NCBI GenBank assembly: GCA_019245115.1
Contig: JAFARZ010000174.1
Coordinates: 1 to 33,053 of the forward strand
Length of the DNA: 33,053 nucleotides
DNA from: Streptosporangiaceae bacterium
GTDB taxonomy: Bacteria; Actinomycetota; Actinomycetes; Streptosporangiales; Streptosporangiaceae
Direction: 5' to 3'
Of the stretch, positions 1 to 7,667 are shown piece by piece. How positions within the stretch are numbered: position 1 is the stretch's first letter; each line of letters opens with the position of its first letter. The translations under genes and the position numbers were made by a program. The notes beneath the pieces were generated by a model. The model was not told where the DNA came from and did not search any database. It saw only the letters and a list, made by a program, of their open reading frames with translations.

Positions 1-84
1 TCTCATCGGCATGAGCGCACACTCGGCCGCTCACGCCGCGCGAGCCGGATGCGGACCGCAACTCTGTCCATAGCGACCGAAGAC

Positions 85-223
85 GGGACTCGCACACCGG
101 AGAAACATGAATGCCCAGGTCAGAGACTCTGGCGCGTGCTCGGTGGACCTAACGTGTCAGCGTAAGAACCAGACCCTCTTAGTTGAGGGACCTGAGGTCA
201 TGATCCGTCCGGTCGGTACTCGC
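85..223 (+). repeat. Dispersed repeat, copy 1
   Basis: A stretch of about 139 bp that recurs, diverged, at 10789-10928. The first 16 bases (GGGACTCGCACACCGG) are identical in both copies, as is CATGAATGCCCAGGTCAGAGAC shortly after; the last third encodes LVEGPE-x-x-IRPVGTR in both. Copy 1 covers the start codon and N-terminal half of the HTH gene at 107. The shared material looks like a duplicated leader plus coding start of one small-gene family. Confidence 0.8.
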
Positions 224-397
224 CCGCAAAGTATGCGTGGTTGCTTCTCCGCCGACCAGCTACAAGCCATGATCGATCTCTACAAGTCTGGTGCCACCGC
301 CGAGCAGCTAGCCCACACCTACGGCTTCAGCATACGCAGCATCAAACGGTTGCTACAGCAACACGGCGTACGCCGCGAACACCGTACTAACACATGA
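107..397 (+). CDS. Small helix-turn-helix protein (resolvase-type HTH tail)
   Basis: A 96-residue protein. Residues 1-40 hold the motif LVEGPEVMIRPVGTR, which is shared with the repeat at 10789-10928. Residues 45-90 form a helix-turn-helix of the kind found at the C-terminus of resolvases and invertases: SADQLQAMIDLYKSGATAEQ then a turn and SIRSIKRLLQQHGVRRE. There is no catalytic recombinase domain, so it is probably a small DNA-binding protein or a remnant. A related HTH fragment without a start codon lies at 5168-5365. The ATG lies inside the repeated leader, with only a weak ribosome site (GGAGA about 8 nt upstream). The HTH reading is firm; the function is unknown. Confidence 0.6.
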   Translation: MNAQVRDSGACSVDLTCQRKNQTLLVEGPEVMIRPVGTRPQSMRGCFSADQLQAMIDLYKSGATAEQLAHTYGFSIRSIKRLLQQHGVRREHRTNT

Positions 398-858
398 TCA
401 GCTAGATGAGGGTGTCGTGCTGGCAGGAGCCGGTTGTGCGGCTGGTATGTCCGCCCGTCCTGTGACGGGCTCAAGCTTGTTCGTACGTGTCGTGGATACT
501 GATGACGTGGTGCTGGACTGCGCTATGGGCGGACACGTGGGTGCGATTCCCACCGTCTCCCTGTGCGTGAACTCGCTCGGATACTCGGGGCAGGTGTGGT
601 CGCGGTCGTCGCGACGTTCACCCAGGCCGTCTTCGCGGAGCAGGTTGCCGTTGGTGGACCGGCAACGCCGCGCTACGTCTTCCTGCTTCGGGGCCACAGC
701 CACCCTGATCGGTGCCGTCGCGGTCAACATGGCGACCGGCCATGCCGGATCACGAGCAGTCGGAGACGTGCCCGAGAAAGATAAGGCCGCCCGTAGCGGA
801 GTTCAGCACCACGGGATCATCAAATACGTTTAAATACGTCGCGTTATGAGTCTCGCTG
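398..858. other. Intergenic region, possible decayed membrane-protein gene
   Basis: No intact gene is convincing here. On the plus strand one frame from about 563 reads as hydrophobic protein (GAGVVAVVATFTQAVFAEQV), and after about 680 the neighbouring frame continues as ATATLIGAVAVNMATGHAG. This would fit a frameshifted remnant of a small membrane protein. A tRNA T-arm-like sequence at 537-553 has no matching acceptor stem. Confidence 0.3.
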
Positions 859-1880
859 TCAATCACGCCCCATCACCCCAATGACCTTCTTGTAAATCCT
901 ATTAAGGTCCTTGGCTAGTACTCTGCGGTCGAACATCTCACAGGCGTGATCAATCGGCTTGAAGATCGCTTGAATGCACGCGCGCACTAGCGGGATAAAG
1001 CTTTCCGGTTCTGCCTCGTGCTGGGTGCCGGAAATACCCAACGGCGATGGCCTCTGACCTCGGTAGCCCCCAGGAGCGACCAGAACTCAGAGTGCGCCGA
1101 CCCAGAGAGCACGCTGTACACACCGTTGTCGCCGACGATTAGGGCCGCAAGCTTCTTGATCTGCTCTATCTTCTGGCCCTCATAGCCAATGACAACACCG
1201 TGCTTATTTGGGAGCGGATTCAAGCCAAGCAAGGCCGCGTCAGCTTCAACATCGGCTGGCGGCATTCCGTAGTCGGACAGCGGGCCACCAGGCTGCACCT
1301 CGTTGTAGGTGTGCTCCAGTTGACGAGCCATATGGAGACGCAGGATGTAATACCTGCCGATACGCGCCCGCCCATCCACTGCGGGGTCTAACAGCCACGC
1401 CACCTGAGCAGCAGCCTCCACCGCTACTCGAACTTCGGCGCTTGGTGCCCATGTACGGAAGGGCGGCACCAGCAACCAGGCAGTAGCGCGGGCGTGTTCA
1501 AGGACCGCGACGTACAGCAACTCGCTGGCCTTCCACACCACCTCCAACGGGGCCTGGCCCCAAAGTGTCACGCCATCACCGCAGGTAAGCGTAGCGATGA
1601 ACGCTATCTCCCGCCGTGCAAGCGACGAGCCGAAAGCAGGCCGCCACGCATCGACACTGCGCTGCGCGATGTCCCCCGTGACCTCGATGAGCAGCTTGTG
1701 CATGGCCTGAACCGTAGGAAACGCTGCGGATGACACCGTGCCATCATCCTTCAGCCCGCCAACCCGTCCACGAGCGAGGTAGCCAGTCCAGAACCGCCGC
1801 GCCGCCTTATGGCGGTCGGTCCTGACTTGTACCGGATTTGTACCCGGGCGCCAGCCCACACGGGTGGGCTCGTAAGGCAT
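859..1880 (-). pseudogene. Hypothetical protein, frameshifted near its C-terminus
   Basis: The frame opens at ATG 1880 and runs 297 codons to 987, but its last residues (WVFPAPSTRQNRKALSR) look out of frame. Around 1040 the neighbouring frame takes over with protein-like sequence (ESFIPLVRACIQAIFKPIDH, then FDRRVLAKDLNRIYKKVIGV) and ends at 859. A single-base frameshift would restore a protein of about 340 residues. The body is helical, with a hydrophobic, Ala-rich centre and the motif YSVLSGSAHSEFW near residue 260. I do not recognise the family. It faces the same way as the element gene at 1990-3603 and lies just outside that element's left inverted repeat. A real short C-terminus is possible, but the quality of the second frame argues for a lesion or a sequencing error. 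Confidence 0.55.
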
Positions 1881-1921
1881 TCCGCGCGCCGAGCCGTCCG
1901 TCGGGCGACCCGCAGAGGCTA

Positions 1922-1938
1922 GCTAGGACGGCTAGGGC
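1922..1938 (+). repeat. Left inverted repeat (17 bp)
   Basis: GCTAGGACGGCTAGGGC, perfect inverse of 3863-3879. It lies 51 bp beyond the stop codon of the 537-aa gene and 41 bp upstream of the start of the 859-1880 gene. Confidence 0.75.
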
Positions 1939-1989
1939 CGACGAAGTCGGTTTGAACGAGTCAAGTTCGTTCCGTAGGAATGGTGTTGG

Positions 1990-3603
1990 TCAGGCAGCGA
2001 ATCCGGCCTCCTGGGTGAGTTGGTCAAGCGCCTGTTGGTAGGCGCGGGCGGCGTCGCGCAACCGGGTTGGTCGGGGTGGATCGGGGTCGGTGAGCTGGGC
2101 CAGGCCGGGACGCAGCAGCCGGGTCTGGATGTGGTTGAGCAGCATGGCGTGGTGCAGGCCGGTGTTGGTGACCCGGTAGCGGTGGCTGGCGGGGATACGG
2201 GTGATCAGCCCGTGGGTGCGTAATCGCCGCAGGTCGTAGGTCATCTGCCCGGCGGTGATCTCGGGTTTGCCGAGCAAGCCGGCGAGCAGGGCGCGCAGGG
2301 CGCGGTTGAGGAATCCGTTCGGGAGTAGCCGGAAAACCAGCAGGGCCTGCAGCAGGGCGTGGGCTCGGGCATCGCCGAGGCGCAGCCCGGCGATGCGGTG
2401 CCCGTCGGCGGTGATGATCGGGTGGTGTACGGCGGTGAAGGCGTCCGCGGCGCGGATCGGGTTGTGGCTGAGTCGTTGGACGCCCAGCAGGCGCCGGTTG
2501 GCGGAGAAGCCGACCTCCCGCAGCGCGGGCAGGTTGGTCAGCCGTTTCCCGATCCCGAAGTCGCGGGTGTCGTTGATCGTGGTCTCGGTGCGCAGCGCCC
2601 TGCCTTCCTTGTGATACTGCTTGATCGCGGTGTGCTTGTAGTCGATATACAGGCTCGGAGTGACGCCTTCGGTAATAACCCGGGTGCGGAACCGGCCCGG
2701 AGTGCACCGTGGTCCTTTGGTCATCAGCCGGCGGCCGAAGACCAGCCCGATCCGGTCGGGACGTCCGGCGTCGAGGTTGTCGCGAATGACGTGTTCGAAA
2801 AACACCCGCCCCGACACCGGCTTGTCGAGCACCTGGGTCAGGGAGAACTCGGCCTGCAGGATCGAGATGTCATAGCGGTAGCCGGCTTCGCGGTCGGCAG
2901 GGGTGAACGGGTGCGGCAGGATCGCCAGCCACTTGCGCAACAGCCCGTCGATCTGTCCCGGGCCCAACCGGTCACAGATCGCCTGCAGCGCGGCGGGATC
3001 CTCAATGGTGGCGAAGCCGTTGTCCAGCGCAGTGAAGGCGATCCCGGCCTTGGTGGCTTGACGCTTGGCCCACTCGTGACCATTGACACACAGCTTGGCG
3101 TTGTAGGGGAAATAGGAGCAGAACTTCAGGAAAAACGGACCGAACTCGGCGTCCACTGCATACACGTAGAAGTGGTTGACCACACCAGTGGTCTTCACGA
3201 TCCACGGGTAGGAATCACCGTGAGCGTCGCGGCGCCGCTCGGTGCGAAACAGCGCGGTCTTCTCCTGCGCCCGCCCGATGAACAGCACTCCCTCCTCCCG
3301 GTCAAAGCCGGCCAGGTGCTGATGCATGACCTCGTCCTTACGCTGTCCCTTCACGAAGTCCACCCACGGAACCTGCTGATCGCGAGCGAAGCGGCGCATC
3401 GCCGCGCTGAACCCGTCGGTGATCTTCCCCAGCGGCGCGGTGGACGCGATTGGCAACCCCAACTGGCGCTGCACATAGCCCAGCAAACCCGCCGCGAACT
3501 GCAACTTCGAGACATAAACATTGCAATACATCCGGTCGACGCACGCCACCTCGAACACCACATGATCGGCGAGGACATCAGCGACGGTGCGCGGTAGCGT
3601 CAT
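1990..3603 (-). CDS. 537-aa protein of unknown function, candidate element-encoded gene
   Basis: A single long, soluble protein. Notable stretches are VDRMYCNVYVSKLQFAAGLL (about 23-42), FYVYAVDAEFGPFFLKFCSY with FPYNAKLCVNGHEW (about 146-179), IDYKHTAIKQYHKEGRALRT with ETTINDTRDFGIG (about 318-352), and a C-terminal winged-helix-like part (EITAGQMTYDLRRLRTHGLI, about 450-470). From memory, near-identical proteins occur in many unrelated bacteria without an assigned function, which would fit a mobile gene; I cannot verify this here. ATG 3603 is preceded by a GGAG ribosome site that lies inside one arm of the inverted repeat 3608-3619/3694-3705. The gene is the only one between the 17-bp inverted ends. 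I see no DDE or HUH signature that I would defend, so 'transposase' is not claimed. Confidence 0.75.
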   Translation of the reverse strand: MTLPRTVADVLADHVVFEVACVDRMYCNVYVSKLQFAAGLLGYVQRQLGLPIASTAPLGKITDGFSAAMRRFARDQQVPWVDFVKGQRKDEVMHQHLAGFDREEGVLFIGRAQEKTALFRTERRRDAHGDSYPWIVKTTGVVNHFYVYAVDAEFGPFFLKFCSYFPYNAKLCVNGHEWAKRQATKAGIAFTALDNGFATIEDPAALQAICDRLGPGQIDGLLRKWLAILPHPFTPADREAGYRYDISILQAEFSLTQVLDKPVSGRVFFEHVIRDNLDAGRPDRIGLVFGRRLMTKGPRCTPGRFRTRVITEGVTPSLYIDYKHTAIKQYHKEGRALRTETTINDTRDFGIGKRLTNLPALREVGFSANRRLLGVQRLSHNPIRAADAFTAVHHPIITADGHRIAGLRLGDARAHALLQALLVFRLLPNGFLNRALRALLAGLLGKPEITAGQMTYDLRRLRTHGLITRIPASHRYRVTNTGLHHAMLLNHIQTRLLRPGLAQLTDPDPPRPTRLRDAARAYQQALDQLTQEAGFAA

Positions 3604-3607
3604 GGCT

Positions 3608-3705
3608 GGCTCCGGTCAGGCGGGCGGCTCAAGAAGCCAACCACCGCAACCGAGCGGTACCAACACGGACCCAGCAAGGCACCGTCACACCATCTGACCG
3701 GAGCC
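3608..3705 (-). promoter_or_regulatory. Inverted repeat that would mask the ribosome site of the 537-aa gene
   Basis: CTGACCGGAGCC (3694-3705, plus strand) is the exact reverse complement of 3608-3619. On the minus-strand transcript the downstream arm contains GGAG seven bases before ATG 3603. Pairing of the two arms (12 bp, 74-nt loop) would hide the ribosome site on any transcript that includes the upstream arm. Insertion sequences use such folding to block translation from outside transcripts. Confidence 0.55.
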
Positions 3706-3862
3706 CCAAGACCAACCCGACCACGACATGTCTCGTCGGGCTGGGGTGAAACCCCGTTAGTACTACAGGGACAGATCGTTTCGCGACCTGCAGCGATGCG
3801 CGACGGATCGACCTCCTGGCGCGACTGTGATCAGTACGTTTCGCCCCGATGAAGTTGATCTA

Positions 3863-3879
3863 GCCCTAGCCGTCCTAGC
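3863..3879 (-). repeat. Right inverted repeat (17 bp)
   Basis: GCCCTAGCCGTCCTAGC, perfect inverse of 1922-1938. It overlaps the start of the 9-bp tandem array at 3865-3905. Confidence 0.75.
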
Positions 3880-3905
3880 CGTCCTAGCCGTCCTAGCCGT
3901 CCTAG
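3865..3905. repeat. 9-bp tandem repeat, 4.5 copies
   Basis: CCTAGCCGT repeated exactly at 3865, 3874, 3883 and 3892, followed by CCTAG. The first copies double as the inverted end of the putative element, and the last half-copy provides the TAG stop codon (3902-3904) of the small minus-strand gene next to it. Confidence 0.9.
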
Positions 3906-4201
3906 AGGCCGTGCATCTTCTTAGCTATCCGCCACACAAGCCCAGCGTTGTCGTAGCCCCAGCCGAAGGTCCTGTCGTGCTCGTCCTCCACCTGCGCTTC
4001 CGCGGCCGCCTGTGCCCGTTCGTGGCTGTCGCCGTTCGACCTGTGCTTTCGGTAGGCTAAGCGACCACGGGCTTCGACTACTGGTACCGACATGCACCAT
4101 GCCGCGGCACCCATGGTCGTCTTCACTTCCTCGATCACCTTCTTGTGCATAGGAGCGTCGCTTTCCATAAACTTGTCGTGCTCGTCCATACGACGACCCA
4201 T
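3902..4201 (-). CDS. Small hypothetical protein
   Basis: About 99 residues from ATG 4201, or 106 from ATG 4222. I prefer 4201 because GGGAAAGG precedes it at ribosome-site distance, while nothing similar precedes 4222. The protein is charged and probably helical: MDEHDKFMESDAPMHKKVIE, then MGAAAWCMSVPVVEARGRLA, then a Glu/Ala-rich stretch and FGWGYDNAGLVWRIAKKMHGL at the end. There is no signal peptide or recognised domain. The stop codon TAG is contributed by the adjacent tandem repeat, so the repeat array begins exactly where the gene ends. Confidence 0.45.
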   Translation of the reverse strand: MGRRMDEHDKFMESDAPMHKKVIEEVKTTMGAAAWCMSVPVVEARGRLAYRKHRSNGDSHERAQAAAEAQVEDEHDRTFGWGYDNAGLVWRIAKKMHGL

Positions 4202-4340
4202 GGGTTTCGCCTTTCCCACCATGGACAGTATTCGTTCGACTGAACCCGAGCCAAACGTCTACGTCCAGACGCCGAACGGCTACTGATCAGGTATCGAATG
4301 GACTACCGTGACCTGCGCCGAGCCCGGCACGCCGACGTGG

Positions 4341-4384
4341 GTGCCCCCGGTGGGGACTCGAACCCACACTGTGACCCTTAAGAG
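4341..4384 (-). tRNA. tRNA 3' half, Lys(CUU)-like; probable attachment-site remnant
   Basis: Reading the minus strand, an anticodon-loop-like CTCTTAA (4378-4384) is followed by a variable region, a T-arm GTGGG-TTCGAGT-CCCAC and an acceptor 3' strand ending GGGGGCAC. The upstream half (D arm and 5' acceptor strand) is missing and the anticodon stem does not pair properly, so this is not a functional tRNA. A loop with CUU suggests tRNA-Lys. Half-tRNAs of this type are left where an element integrates into a tRNA 3' end. Identity as Lys is probable, not certain. Confidence 0.5.
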
Positions 4385-4471
4385 GAACGGTGCCGCCAGG
4401 TGATCATGGCCCTGACCTGCGCTCGGACGCGCCTACCCTGCGCGTCCAAGGCAGCGATCCGCGGGGTGACG

Positions 4472-4636
4472 TCACGACCGCGCACGTCGTGCGCTGCGCA
4501 CCACATCGTCCAGTACTACAACGGTGCGCTGTCCAGTCTTACATTCCCGCCAGTACGGACGGCGATGCGACGAGTCCTCCCGAAGCTGATCAGCTTTGCC
4601 CATCAAGTCCCACAGGAACTGCTGCCCAGCTGTCAT
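4472..4636 (-). CDS. Mini-gene of 54 codons, coupled to the gene before it
   Basis: ATG 4636 overlaps the stop codon of the 4633-4902 gene as ATGA, the usual sign of translational coupling. The 54-residue product begins MTAGQQFLWDLMGKADQLRE and contains KTGQRTVVVLDDVV before a basic tail. No domain is recognised. The short length leaves open that both frames are pieces of one decayed gene, but an exact ATGA overlap is more typical of two real genes. Confidence 0.35.
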   Translation of the reverse strand: MTAGQQFLWDLMGKADQLREDSSHRRPYWRECKTGQRTVVVLDDVVRSARRARS

Positions 4637-4902
4637 CGACGGGCGTGGCGCCGAGGTTCCCCTTCTCCATGGATCATCACCAAAAAGACGACTGAGAGAA
4701 TTGTGATCTTGCGGAACTCGCTAAGCGGGCCACCCTCATAGCCGCGAACGAATGCGTGATCGAACAGCAGCTCACAGCGATCATCCCAGTCCTTCAGCTC
4801 ACGCCGATCAAGCAGCTTCGCTGCTTCTACGATGAATGAGGCACGGGGCCACACGAGCTGGTATTCAGGCTCCCCTAGACGGGCACGCACCTCCCCCGTC
4901 AT
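4633..4902 (-). CDS. Small hypothetical protein with C-terminal hydrophobic segment
   Basis: 89 residues. The middle is charged and soluble-looking (AAKLLDRRELKDWDDRCELL, then FDHAFVRGYEGG). A short hydrophobic run follows (ITILSVVFLVMI, about residues 66-77), and then a basic tail. This could be a tail-anchored protein, or the end of a truncated membrane protein. It overlaps the next gene by ATGA. The start at ATG 4902 has GCGGGG about 9 nt upstream. I do not recognise the family. Confidence 0.35.
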   Translation of the reverse strand: MTGEVRARLGEPEYQLVWPRASFIVEAAKLLDRRELKDWDDRCELLFDHAFVRGYEGGPLSEFRKITILSVVFLVMIHGEGEPRRHARR

Positions 4903-5167
4903 CCCGCACGACCCCGCATGGCTTCCTACCTCTAGTCATGCCCGCGATAGCCAAGAAGAGCAGCGTACCAGTCATGATCGCTGCGCTAGATCCAAGCACG
5001 GTTCGCGCACTGACACAGTTGCCACAACAAACCGCAGGTCACAGGCGCTGGTGGAGATACTCACCGCTTACTCGCACACCACACAAGCCGCTGACCTGCG
5101 ACTTTGCCACACCGGGGCGCTCGCCAGCCCGGTGGGTGCTCCGAGATCGAGCGCGCAGCGGCCGTGA

Positions 5168-5365
5168 CTGCGCGAGCGCCTCGATGAGAGCGAGACCGCC
5201 GAGCTGATCACCGCCTACCGCAACGGCGCCACCGCCACCTCCCTCGCCGCAACCCACGACGTGAGCCTCAGCGGCATCAAACGCCTCCTACACACCGCCG
5301 GTATCCGCCGCACACCATCCACCCGAGGATCCGCGAAAACCAGACCGGCCACCGCGTATCCATAG
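5168..5365 (+). pseudogene. HTH fragment related to the 107-397 protein
   Basis: An open stretch of 65 codons that follows directly on an in-frame TGA (5165-5167) and has no start codon. It reads LRERLDESETAELITAYRNG then TATSLAATHDVSLSGIKRLL then HTAGIRR, a resolvase-type helix-turn-helix. It matches the HTH half of the 107-397 protein in layout (YRNGATA/YKSGATA, SGIKRLL/RSIKRLL, GIRR/GVRR). It is most likely the surviving 3' end of another family member or of a recombinase. Confidence 0.5.
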
Positions 5366-5734
5366 CCCACTCATGCCCGGGCATTCACCGCGCGCTCAGC
5401 GGCAGAAGAGTGCGTGTCTGCCATCCCCGGGTCCACATGCCGCAGCGCGGTGACCGAAAGAGACGTCGACTGAGTCAACCTCCGTAACGGGGCGGGTATC
5501 CGTCGGCCGGTCGAGGATTTGGAGTGCGGTGGGTGAGACGGCACGGCGTGGTTCGAGATCGTCAGGTGGATGCCCGGCTCGTTTCCCGCTGCATCCACTC
5601 CCCTCCTAGAGACTGAGGCCGGGCTGCCGCGCGAGCCCCTGGGTCGGATGGCGCGCTGGAGGAGGTGAAGGCCCGGCGGCATCTTGGCTACTGCACGGCG
5701 GGTCGCTTCTGTCCCCTCAACGATTTCGGGAACC
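5366..5734. other. Intergenic region without a supported gene
   Basis: About 370 bp between the HTH fragment and TcmP. Open frames exist on both strands, but none reads like protein. I see no clear hairpin or repeat. Confidence 0.5.
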
Positions 5735-6901
5735 ATGCCCGCTATGGCGATCGGCGCAGGAGACGAGTACTGGAAGGAACAGGCGCTGCCAAGCGTCTTC
5801 AAGCACACACTGCTCGACAAGTACATGCCGCAGTTCACCGGCATGACCGGCTCCGCCGCCAGAGGGCGACGGGTGGTCTACCTCGATGGCTACGCAGGCC
5901 GTGGACGGTATGAGGATGGAACGCGCGCCTCGGTCGAGCGGATCTTGACGATCGCACAAAACCAGCACCGGAATGCTGGCCTGGACTGGACCTGCTTCTT
6001 CGTGGAGCAGGACGACGAGTCCGCCGTGGCGCTCGTGCAGGTCATCGCCGAGTACGCGGCAGTCCGCGTCACGGTCTTCGCGCACCACGGTGCCGTGCTT
6101 GAGGTCCTCGATGACGTGATCGCCGCCGCAGCTGGGGTTCCGCTGTTCCTCTTCCTCGATCCATGCGGTCTAGGGGTGCCTTACCACCAGCTCACAGAAC
6201 TGCTGTCCACCGAGCGCAGCCAGACCTGGCCACCAACCGAGATCTTGCTGAACTTCAGCTTGGAGGCGGTCCGCCGGATTGGCGGACACGTCATGTCGCC
6301 GAAGGGAAACGAGACCACGATGGCCCGGCTGGATGCCACCGTTGGTGGTCGGTGGTGGCGTCAGCGGTTCGCCGCAGGCGTAACCAATAAGGCTGTCACC
6401 GCAGTCGTCCAAGAATTCTGCACCAGGCTCGGAGCTGACACCGGGATGACAGTCACCTCCGTGCCGGTACGTCGGGCGCCGACCCATAAGCCGATCTACC
6501 ACCTGGTCTTCGGGACTCGTAGCCCATATGGGCTCTGGGTATTCGGCGACAGTACTGCCCGCGCAACTCAGGCCTGGTGGGATTCATGCGAGGAGGTCGA
6601 GGCAGACACGGATCCGAACGCCTTATTCACCGTGGCCGCCACCATGCGCCCGTCGCTCGACACCATCGAGGAGGTCGCGGTCGGCCGAATCACGGAGAAC
6701 CTGGCCGCGCTTCTTGCCCAGCACGGCGACTTCAAGGTCGTCGATCACACCATCGCTGTGTTCGGCGAACACTATGGGCAGGTCCGCGATCTCGTTGTGC
6801 GGAAGGCTGTGCAGGAGTTGCATAAGCAGGGCCGAACCGCATCTGATGGTCGGGGCGGCCGCCCACGTGAGCTGCGGGTCATCCGACCTGCCTCGCCGTG
6901 A
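5735..6901 (+). CDS. tcmP: Three-Cys-motif partner protein, TcmP family
   Basis: About 388 residues from ATG 5735; a longer start at 5684 is open, but the family begins near the GDEYWKEQALPSVFKHTLLD block, so the upstream residues are probably untranslated. Visible family blocks are YLDGYAGRGRY (about 49-59), CFFVEQDDES (about 87-96), FLFLDPCGLGVPYHQL (about 138-153) and TEILLNFS (about 168-175). These make up a Rossmann-like, methyltransferase-resembling fold. Its biochemical role is not established. TcmP proteins are named for their genomic partner, a protein with three conserved cysteines. Here that partner is the next gene, on the opposite strand, with only 16 bp between the stop codons. 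The family assignment is strong; the function is unknown. Confidence 0.88.
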   Translation: MPAMAIGAGDEYWKEQALPSVFKHTLLDKYMPQFTGMTGSAARGRRVVYLDGYAGRGRYEDGTRASVERILTIAQNQHRNAGLDWTCFFVEQDDESAVALVQVIAEYAAVRVTVFAHHGAVLEVLDDVIAAAAGVPLFLFLDPCGLGVPYHQLTELLSTERSQTWPPTEILLNFSLEAVRRIGGHVMSPKGNETTMARLDATVGGRWWRQRFAAGVTNKAVTAVVQEFCTRLGADTGMTVTSVPVRRAPTHKPIYHLVFGTRSPYGLWVFGDSTARATQAWWDSCEEVEADTDPNALFTVAATMRPSLDTIEEVAVGRITENLAALLAQHGDFKVVDHTIAVFGEHYGQVRDLVVRKAVQELHKQGRTASDGRGGRPRELRVIRPASP

Positions 6902-6917
6902 CTGATGGCCCGTCAGT

Positions 6918-7667
6918 CTACGGAACCGGGCGACGAACAGGCATGCCGTCATGTAGCCGCCCGTCCAGCATGCGGCCACCGGCCTTCGGGCTCCGTCCAC
7001 CCCACTGCTTGAAGAAGAACGGGACGCCAGCATCGTCGCATGCGTCACGGATGTCCCTGACCCAAGTCGGATCCACGAATCGGTATCGCGGACCAGACTC
7101 CCCACCAACGATGACCCACTGGATCCCGGCCAGGTCAAGGTCTTTCAGCGGCCCAATGAGCGGCTCACAGGAGAGGAAGCGGACAGCGGCGGGAACCTGC
7201 CGGAGGTCGTCGATCCGGTGCATCGCGGCCTGGTCCTCGACCGAGACACCCATCCAGAGGTTCGGCGGCCAGATGAGCTTGTCGGCCACGCGGAGCAGGC
7301 GACGGGAGCGCTTGGTGAGGACCTGGTAGGTGTGCCTCGGCGTCTCTCGCATCACCTCGAAGACGTCCCTGACGAATGCGAGCGGCACCTTCGCGTGGAA
7401 GAGGTCACTCATCGAGTTGACGAACACCAGCCGCGGCGAGGGCCATTCGTGAGGCGCCCTCAGCACGTCCGCGTGAGCGGTGACGGCAAATCCCGGACCG
7501 CTGGTACGCGGATCTCCATCGTTCTGGTACTTCGGGACACCCATCGCCTTGAGCCGCTTAGCCAGCGTGAGCGCGTAACAGTTGTCGCAACCCGCTGAAA
7601 CCCGGTCGCATCCTGTCGTCGGGTTCCAGGTGGTCTCGGTCCACTCGATCCTGCTCATGGCCGACAC
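6918..7667 (-). CDS. Phage Gp37/Gp68 family protein (DUF5131), three-Cys motif
   Basis: 249 residues from GTG 7667, which has GGGGAGG about 9 bases upstream; the internal ATG 7658 is an alternative. The N-terminus carries the three-cysteine motif C20-x6-C27-x2-C30 (GCDRVSAGCDNCYA) after SRIEWTETTWNPTTG, the hallmark of the Gp37/Gp68 family. Further blocks are RLVFVNSMSDLFH (about 79-91), YQVLTKR (about 113-119) and VIVGGESG (about 185-192). The cysteines suggest a metal or iron-sulfur site, and the barrel-like block order recalls radical SAM proteins. It is convergent with tcmP, its known genomic partner. The family occurs in phages and accessory regions, and its role is not established. Confidence 0.9.
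   Translation of the reverse strand: MSAMSRIEWTETTWNPTTGCDRVSAGCDNCYALTLAKRLKAMGVPKYQNDGDPRTSGPGFAVTAHADVLRAPHEWPSPRLVFVNSMSDLFHAKVPLAFVRDVFEVMRETPRHTYQVLTKRSRRLLRVADKLIWPPNLWMGVSVEDQAAMHRIDDLRQVPAAVRFLSCEPLIGPLKDLDLAGIQWVIVGGESGPRYRFVDPTWVRDIRDACDDAGVPFFFKQWGGRSPKAGGRMLDGRLHDGMPVRRPVP

Larger units (their letters stand above)
1922..3879 (-). mobile_element. Putative transposable unit with 17-bp inverted ends
   Basis: GCTAGGACGGCTAGGGC at 1922-1938 is the exact reverse complement of 3863-3879. Between them lies one 537-codon gene (1990-3603, minus) and 260 bp of leader. The leader contains a 12-bp inverted repeat that would fold over the gene's ribosome site, a device known from several insertion sequences. 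No clean target-site duplication is seen, and the right end merges with a tandem repeat, so the exact borders are uncertain. The family is not one I can name. Confidence 0.5.

Noticed and set aside
537..553. GTGGG-TGCGATT-CCCAC resembles a tRNA T-arm
   Set aside because: The loop departs from TTCGATT, the acceptor 3' strand (CGTCTCCC) has no partner upstream, and no anticodon arm can be folded.
3753..3766. TACTACAGGG near 3762 matches the hairpin arm near 30904 and might be a pair of attachment cores
   Set aside because: Only about ten bases agree, flanks do not match and no palindrome surrounds the left copy; chance is likely.
3865..3905. The tandem repeat as a CRISPR-like array
   Set aside because: Units are 9 bp and contiguous, without spacers.
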